Shown here: positions 4,657-6,255 of the stretch, one piece after another
Layout of the letters: every line of letters begins with the position of its first letter
Numbering within the stretch: position 1 is the first letter of the stretch
Assembly: GCA_002315495.1 (NCBI GenBank)
Contig: DCGJ01000025.1
Span: forward strand, 1 to 6,255
Source: Lachnoclostridium sp. UBA1781
GTDB taxonomy: Bacteria > Bacillota > Clostridia > Lachnospirales > Lachnospiraceae
DNA length: 6,255 nucleotides
Direction of reading: 5' to 3'
The notes under the pieces: model-generated
Databases searched by the model: none
What the model was told of the DNA's origin: nothing
The model's input: the letters and a program-made list of their open reading frames with translations, nothing else
Program-made: the position numbers and the translations under genes

Positions 4657-5307
4657 TTACATCCCAAACCGTTTCAAGTCTACTTTGTGGTTCTCCACAA
4701 CAATTCCCTCTGCTTCGAGCAGCTTCTGCTGTGCACCTTCTCCGCCAAATGCGAACTCACCCGCAAGCTCTCCTTTCGAATTCACAACACGAAAGCACGG
4801 AATATTGTCCGGATCCGGATTCTTATGAAGGGCATTTCCAACGGCACGCGCCATCTTACGGTCGCCGGCCATCTCGGCCACCTGCCCGTACGTCGCCACC
4901 CTTCCCCTCGGAATCTTCTTCACAGCCTCGTAGATTCTGGCTGTCGGCGAATCACTGACGATTGCGAACGAGTTATCAATCTCATTGAAAATGCGCTCCA
5001 AGTCCACACTTTCATCCAAAAACACCGTGAGCCAGTGTGTTTTACTCATATGATACCCTGCACGAAACCCCTGAATGCCGGAAACCATACTGATATAGTC
5101 CGGTTTCGCCTTAACGTTTAGAATATCAATGGAACCCTCTCCGGATAAGCCAAGTGATTTCTTTCGGACGGAAAGAACAAGGGCGAACCACTTATCGGTC
5201 ATTTTCTCTTTAAAGGTCGCATTTTCCGGAGAACCAAGCCAAGGATATTCCGGTTCCACACCATAGGTTTCTAAGATATAATCAAGCACTTGCTTTCGAT
5301 ATGTCAT
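4657..5307 (-). CDS. MmcQ/YjbR (DUF419) domain fused to an MGMT/ATL-type alkyltransferase domain, 216 aa
   Basis: Two domains in one chain. Residues 1-115 resemble MmcQ/YjbR proteins: MTYRKQVLDYILETYG at the start, a FALV strand, DILNVKAKPDYISMV, and the family hallmark MSKTHWLTVFLDESVD (87-102). Residues 123-214 are the O6-alkylguanine alkyltransferase DNA-binding domain: IYEAVKKIPRGRVATYGQVAEMAG (125-148) with Tyr140, the arginine-finger stretch ARAVGNALHKNPDPDNIP (153-170) with Arg154, the active site P170-C171-F-R-V, and LAGEFAFGGEGAQQKLLEAEG. In MGMT the motif is PCHRV; here the acceptor Cys171 is kept but His is Phe, while ATL proteins replace the Cys (PWHRV). It may therefore be a repair protein with altered Cys activation, or a lesion sensor. 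The start at 5307 has AAGGAG 8 nt upstream. It heads an operon with two small unknown proteins. Confidence 0.88.
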   Translation of the reverse strand: MTYRKQVLDYILETYGVEPEYPWLGSPENATFKEKMTDKWFALVLSVRKKSLGLSGEGSIDILNVKAKPDYISMVSGIQGFRAGYHMSKTHWLTVFLDESVDLERIFNEIDNSFAIVSDSPTARIYEAVKKIPRGRVATYGQVAEMAGDRKMARAVGNALHKNPDPDNIPCFRVVNSKGELAGEFAFGGEGAQQKLLEAEGIVVENHKVDLKRFGM

Positions 5308-5372
5308 CCGTACTTCTCCTTCTTCGAGATATACTATGTAAATTCCCTTTCCGGTTCTCCTCGAACGCTTCT

Positions 5373-5378
5373 ATTGTA
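5373..5378 (-). promoter_or_regulatory. Tentative -10 of the MmcQ-MGMT operon
   Basis: On the minus strand TACAAT forms a 5/6 match to TATAAT, about 65 bp upstream of the ATG at 5307, but no convincing -35 is found 16-18 bp upstream. It lies in one arm of a perfect palindrome, so a bound regulator would block it. An alternative, TATAGT on the minus strand at 5398-5403, also lacks a good -35. Weak or activator-dependent expression would fit. Confidence 0.3.
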
Positions 5379-5417
5379 ATACAATTCTTAAAGAAATACT
5401 ATAAAAGATTATCTTTT
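5373..5417. promoter_or_regulatory. Cluster of three perfect palindromes in the divergent promoter region
   Basis: Three perfect odd-length palindromes follow each other between the divergent operon and the AraC-type gene: ATTGTA-A-TACAAT (5373-5385), TTCTT-A-AAGAA (5385-5395) and AAAAGAT-T-ATCTTTT (5403-5417). Their centres (5379, 5390, 5410) are 11 and 20 bp apart, close to one and two helical turns. They differ in sequence, so they are not copies of one operator. The third abuts the -35 of the AraC-type gene and the first covers the best -10 of the minus-strand operon. They are candidate operators; AT-rich DNA makes some short palindromes expected. Confidence 0.4.
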
Positions 5418-5419
5418 TC

Positions 5420-5448
5420 TTGACGGATTCTTCCCATCGGAATATGCT
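5420..5448 (+). promoter_or_regulatory. Probable promoter of the AraC-family gene
   Basis: TTGACG (5420-5425), 17-bp spacer, TATGCT (5443-5448), with a predicted start near 5455 and a leader of about 30 nt. The spacer carries a small inverted repeat TTCC-N4-GGAA (5431-5442), and a 15-bp palindrome lies directly upstream, so autoregulation is plausible. Confidence 0.6.
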
Positions 5449-5484
5449 TATAGAAAACTGACAAATCCTACTTTGGAGGCTATG

Positions 5485-6255
5485 ATGGAATTACACCATA
5501 TGGGTATTAATACACGAGAAGGCGGCGATTTTATGATTGACCGTCCGTACGGTTCCGGAGATTATCTGTTTTTGATTTTTAAGACGGAAGCCATTCTCAC
5601 ACTGAACGATGAAACCATTCATCTGACACCGGACAGCTGTATTCTGTATACGCCTACGGCGAAACAGTTATACGGAATCTGTGGTGGGACCTATGTAAAT
5701 CATTATGTGCATTTTGACATCGACGATTCAGAACTTACTGAATTCCCGGATTTTCCGTTCAACCGGCCTTTTTATATTGAAAACGCGTCCGAAGTCGAAT
5801 CCATCCTTCAACTGCTCGCACGTGCGCAGATTTCCACCACACCAAATCGCGAGCGTTCGATTTCTCTTTTGCTAAAACTACTGCTTACCAATACCATGGA
5901 CTCTCATCGAACCGAACGTCCATCCGTAGAAAAACGGCACACGGACAAACTGGTATCACTTCGCTCTTCGATGTATTCGGATGCGGGAAAATACCGTTCA
6001 GTGCAGGATTTGGCCAACGAGGTAAACATCAGCCTATCCTACTTTCAGGGGCTGTACAAGGCACAATTTCAAACCAGCTGCTATGACGATTTATTGACAG
6101 CAAAGACAATGACAGCCCAGCATTTGCTGAGTACCACGAATCTTCCGATTAAGGAAGTCGCAATTCTTTGTGGCTATGACGAAGAAACCTGCTTTATGCG
6201 ACAATTTAAGAAACGAACGGGAATGACACCCTCCGGATATCGAAAAAATCAGGGA
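5485..6255 (+). CDS. AraC-family transcriptional regulator, 257 codons, cut at the window end
   Basis: A DNA-binding regulator with an N-terminal cupin-like sensor and a C-terminal double helix-turn-helix. The sensor region (about 10-100) shows the family strands AILTLNDETIHLTPDSCILYTP (36-57) and YVNHYVHFDID (70-80), typical of AraC-type sugar or small-molecule binding domains. A helical linker (101-150) precedes HTH1, about VQDLANEVNISLSYFQGLYK (173-192), and HTH2, about PIKEVAILCGYDEETCFMRQF (221-241), followed by the hallmark KKRTGMTPSGYR (242-253). The frame is open to the last base; the signature end means only a few residues are missing. Two ATGs are adjacent (5482 and 5485); GGAGG at 5475-5479 is 2 and 5 nt from them, so I prefer the second. 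It is divergent from the MmcQ-MGMT operon. The effector and targets are unknown; genes to the right are equally good candidates. Confidence 0.92.
   Translation, partial: MELHHMGINTREGGDFMIDRPYGSGDYLFLIFKTEAILTLNDETIHLTPDSCILYTPTAKQLYGICGGTYVNHYVHFDIDDSELTEFPDFPFNRPFYIENASEVESILQLLARAQISTTPNRERSISLLLKLLLTNTMDSHRTERPSVEKRHTDKLVSLRSSMYSDAGKYRSVQDLANEVNISLSYFQGLYKAQFQTSCYDDLLTAKTMTAQHLLSTTNLPIKEVAILCGYDEETCFMRQFKKRTGMTPSGYRKNQG

Overview
The window looks like chromosomal DNA of a low-to-mid GC Gram-positive anaerobe, most likely a clostridium of the Lachnospiraceae type. The evidence is an oxygen-sensitive pyruvate formate-lyase, strong AGGAGG-like ribosome binding sites before almost every gene, T-rich intrinsic terminators, and sigma-A-like promoters, several with the -10 element TATGAT. 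The family assignment is an inference from gene content and style; no rRNA or other phylogenetic marker is present. I see no insertion sequence, integrase, tRNA, CRISPR array or phage gene.

Layout. Positions 1-5307 are read almost entirely from the minus strand; one regulator at the right end is read from the plus strand. From left to right: (1) the N-terminal 427 codons of pyruvate formate-lyase (1-1283, minus, cut by the window edge), including its catalytic cysteine pair. (2) A 310-bp AT-rich intergenic region (1284-1593) with a good promoter, a leader hairpin, two tandem near-identical 18-19 bp repeats with 22-bp periodicity, an inverted repeat that flanks the promoter, and the terminator of the next unit. 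(3) A transcription unit rsmJ - thioredoxin - GNAT acetyltransferase (3138 to 1594, minus). rsmJ and trx are 2 nt apart; the acetyltransferase has its own near-consensus promoter. (4) A stand-alone von Willebrand factor A (vWA) domain protein (3296-3967, minus) flanked by two strong hairpin terminators. (5) A three-gene operon (5307 to 4114, minus): a fusion of an MmcQ/YjbR domain with an MGMT-type alkyltransferase domain, followed by two small acidic proteins I do not recognise. (6) A divergent intergenic region with three perfect odd-length palindromes. (7) An AraC-family regulator (5485-6255, plus, cut at the right edge very near its C-terminus).

How the genes fit together. There is no single obvious pathway. 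Pyruvate formate-lyase is the fermentative acetyl-CoA/formate enzyme. The rsmJ-trx-GNAT unit mixes ribosome maintenance, redox and acetylation functions, as housekeeping operons often do. The MmcQ/MGMT operon points to DNA-alkylation sensing or repair, with two uncharacterised partners. The AraC-like protein is divergent from that operon and could autoregulate and/or control it, but its target is not visible.

The most noteworthy signals are: the MmcQ-MGMT fusion with a PCFRV (not PCHRV) active-site motif and its two orphan operon partners; the rsmJ promoter, whose -35 lies inside the terminator hairpin of the upstream gene; the recurrence of a TGTTAT(G/A)A extended -10 after all three terminators; and the repeat architecture upstream of pfl. 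Nothing here is clearly a new multi-gene defence or metabolic system.
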